From the NCBI RefSeq assembly GCF_014596725.1, contig NZ_JACVEG010000004.1, positions 186,001 through 250,000 on the forward strand: a DNA stretch of 64,000 nt, read 5' to 3'. Shown in pieces: positions 63,055-64,000 of this stretch (within the stretch, counting starts at the first letter, position 1; each line of letters opens with the position of its first letter). A program made the position numbers and the translations under genes. The notes under the pieces were generated by a model. The model saw only the letters and a program-made list of their open reading frames with translations. It was not told where the DNA came from and did no database searches. The stretch comes from Vibrio sp. Y2-5. Its GTDB lineage: Bacteria; Pseudomonadota; Gammaproteobacteria; Enterobacterales; Vibrionaceae.

Positions 63055-64000
63055 ATGGAAAACAACAAAACAGGTCTAAAACGGACTTTAGGAAAATTTC
63101 AGTTATGGGGCATTGCTGTTGGCCTCGTAATTTCGGGCGAATATTTCGGCTGGAGCTACGGATGGGCACAGGCGGGAACACTAGGTTTCCTCATCACTAC
63201 CATTATCATTGCCACCATGTACACGGCATTTATTTTTAGCTTTACTGAACTATCCACGTCGATACCGCACGCGGGTGGACCATTCGCCTATGCTTATCGT
63301 GCTTTTGGTCCTGTGGGTGGATACATTGCAGGTTTCGCAACCTTAGTTGAGTTTGTCTTCGCCCCACCAGCCATTGCTATGGCGATCGGTGCTTACTTGA
63401 ATGTTCAGTTCCCCACTCTCGATCCCAAACTGGTCGCAGTGGTGGCTTACATCATCTTCATGGGGCTCAATCTGATTGGCGTTAGCATTGCTGCTACTTT
63501 TGAATTGTGTGTCACCATTCTTGCTATCGTAGAACTTCTCGTCTTCATGGGTGTAGTGTCTCCTGGCTTCTCGTTTGCAAACTTTGCAGCAAATGGTTGG
63601 GCTGGCAGTGATGTATTCTCTGGTGAAGCGATGTCAGGCATTTTTGCAGCCATTCCTTTTGCAATTTGGTTCTTCCTTGCGATTGAAGGCGCTTCAATGG
63701 CAGCAGAAGAAGCGAAAGATCCGCAACGTACCATTCCAATCGCATTTGTTTCAGGCATTCTGACGCTGGTTGTTCTTGCGGTTGGCGTTATGTTCTTTGC
63801 TGGTGGTGCTGGCGACTGGCGTGCACTTTCAAACATCAACGATCCACTGCCTCAAGCGATGAAGATGATTGTAGGAGAATCAAGTGGATGGTTACATATG
63901 TTGGTATGGCTGGGTTTGTTTGGTCTAATCGCCTCTTTCCACGGCATCATAATGGGCTACTCTCGCCAGATCTTTGCTTTATCACGCGCAGGTTTCTTAC
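63055..64000 (+). CDS. eat: Ethanolamine permease, N-terminal part (runs off window)
   Basis: 315 residues are visible before the window ends. Start MENNKTGLKRTLGKFQLWGIAVGLVISGEYFGWSYGW, then IPHAGGPFAYAYRAFGPVGGY and an EGASMAAEEAKDPQRTIP segment, all of the APC-type ethanolamine permease family. Takes up ethanolamine for EutBC. AAGGATTTTTAGGG lies upstream of ATG 63055. Confidence 0.92.
   Translation, partial: MENNKTGLKRTLGKFQLWGIAVGLVISGEYFGWSYGWAQAGTLGFLITTIIIATMYTAFIFSFTELSTSIPHAGGPFAYAYRAFGPVGGYIAGFATLVEFVFAPPAIAMAIGAYLNVQFPTLDPKLVAVVAYIIFMGLNLIGVSIAATFELCVTILAIVELLVFMGVVSPGFSFANFAANGWAGSDVFSGEAMSGIFAAIPFAIWFFLAIEGASMAAEEAKDPQRTIPIAFVSGILTLVVLAVGVMFFAGGAGDWRALSNINDPLPQAMKMIVGESSGWLHMLVWLGLFGLIASFHGIIMGYSRQIFALSRAGFL

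Overview
The window is about 64 kb of moderately AT-rich DNA. Protein sequences, a perfect match to the vibrio-type Fur box, and the mix of catabolic, sensory and transport genes all point to a marine gammaproteobacterium of the genus Vibrio, probably the Harveyi clade. A secondary-chromosome location is plausible because almost everything here is accessory metabolism, but that is inference. There are about 50 protein genes, one tRNA-Gly, and no rRNA, insertion sequence, phage or CRISPR array.

Layout. 1-7030: a carbohydrate ABC uptake locus beside the start of a GH10 xylanase, with an XylR-like regulator and two paralogous MalK-type ATPases. 7557-9899: a Nudix hydrolase, YhdT and the pantothenate symporter PanF. 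10256-24822: a complete 2-oxoglutarate dehydrogenase and succinyl-CoA synthetase operon (sucA-sucB-lpd-sucC-sucD), a DctB/DctD-like two-component system, and a transporter plus LDH2-type dehydrogenase operon. 25310-27098: tRNA-Gly(UCC), a DUF3332 lipoprotein, a small acidic protein and an S4 protein. 27212-36560: a signalling island with an EvgS/BvgS-like hybrid kinase, a receiver-EAL protein, two LuxR-type regulators, a diguanylate cyclase, a LysR regulator and a free solute-binding protein. 36898-38192: a GST and TetR divergent pair. 38200-43789: yejABEF peptide importer. 44003-46120: Nudix, DHH phosphoesterase, DUF333 lipoprotein. 46219-51751: an amine or amino-acid catabolic operon with a divergent AraC regulator. 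51945-55561: Fur-regulated siderophore-interacting protein, GntR regulator, yjjG, LysR regulator and a small ORF. 55593-59552: elbB, fhs under a PurR box, and periplasmic MsrAB. 59572-64000: EutR-like regulator, eutB, eutC and the start of an ethanolamine permease.

The most interesting part is 10.2-25.0 kb. Both the suc operon and the transporter/dehydrogenase operon start behind strong sigma-54 (-24/-12) promoters. Each carries the same 13-base sequence 12-13 bp upstream of its -24 element. The genes between them encode a sigma-54 activator and its sensor kinase. I read this as one RpoN-dependent regulon: the sensor detects a dicarboxylate, the DASS carrier imports it, the LDH2-type enzyme oxidises a 2-hydroxyacid to a 2-oxoacid, and the dedicated dehydrogenase/ligase set turns it into succinate with substrate-level phosphorylation. 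The 2-hydroxyglutarate/2-oxoglutarate assignment is a hypothesis; the promoters and gene content are visible directly.

A second notable feature is the signalling island. It has the architecture of the Pseudomonas RocSAR/SadARS system plus its own diguanylate cyclase.
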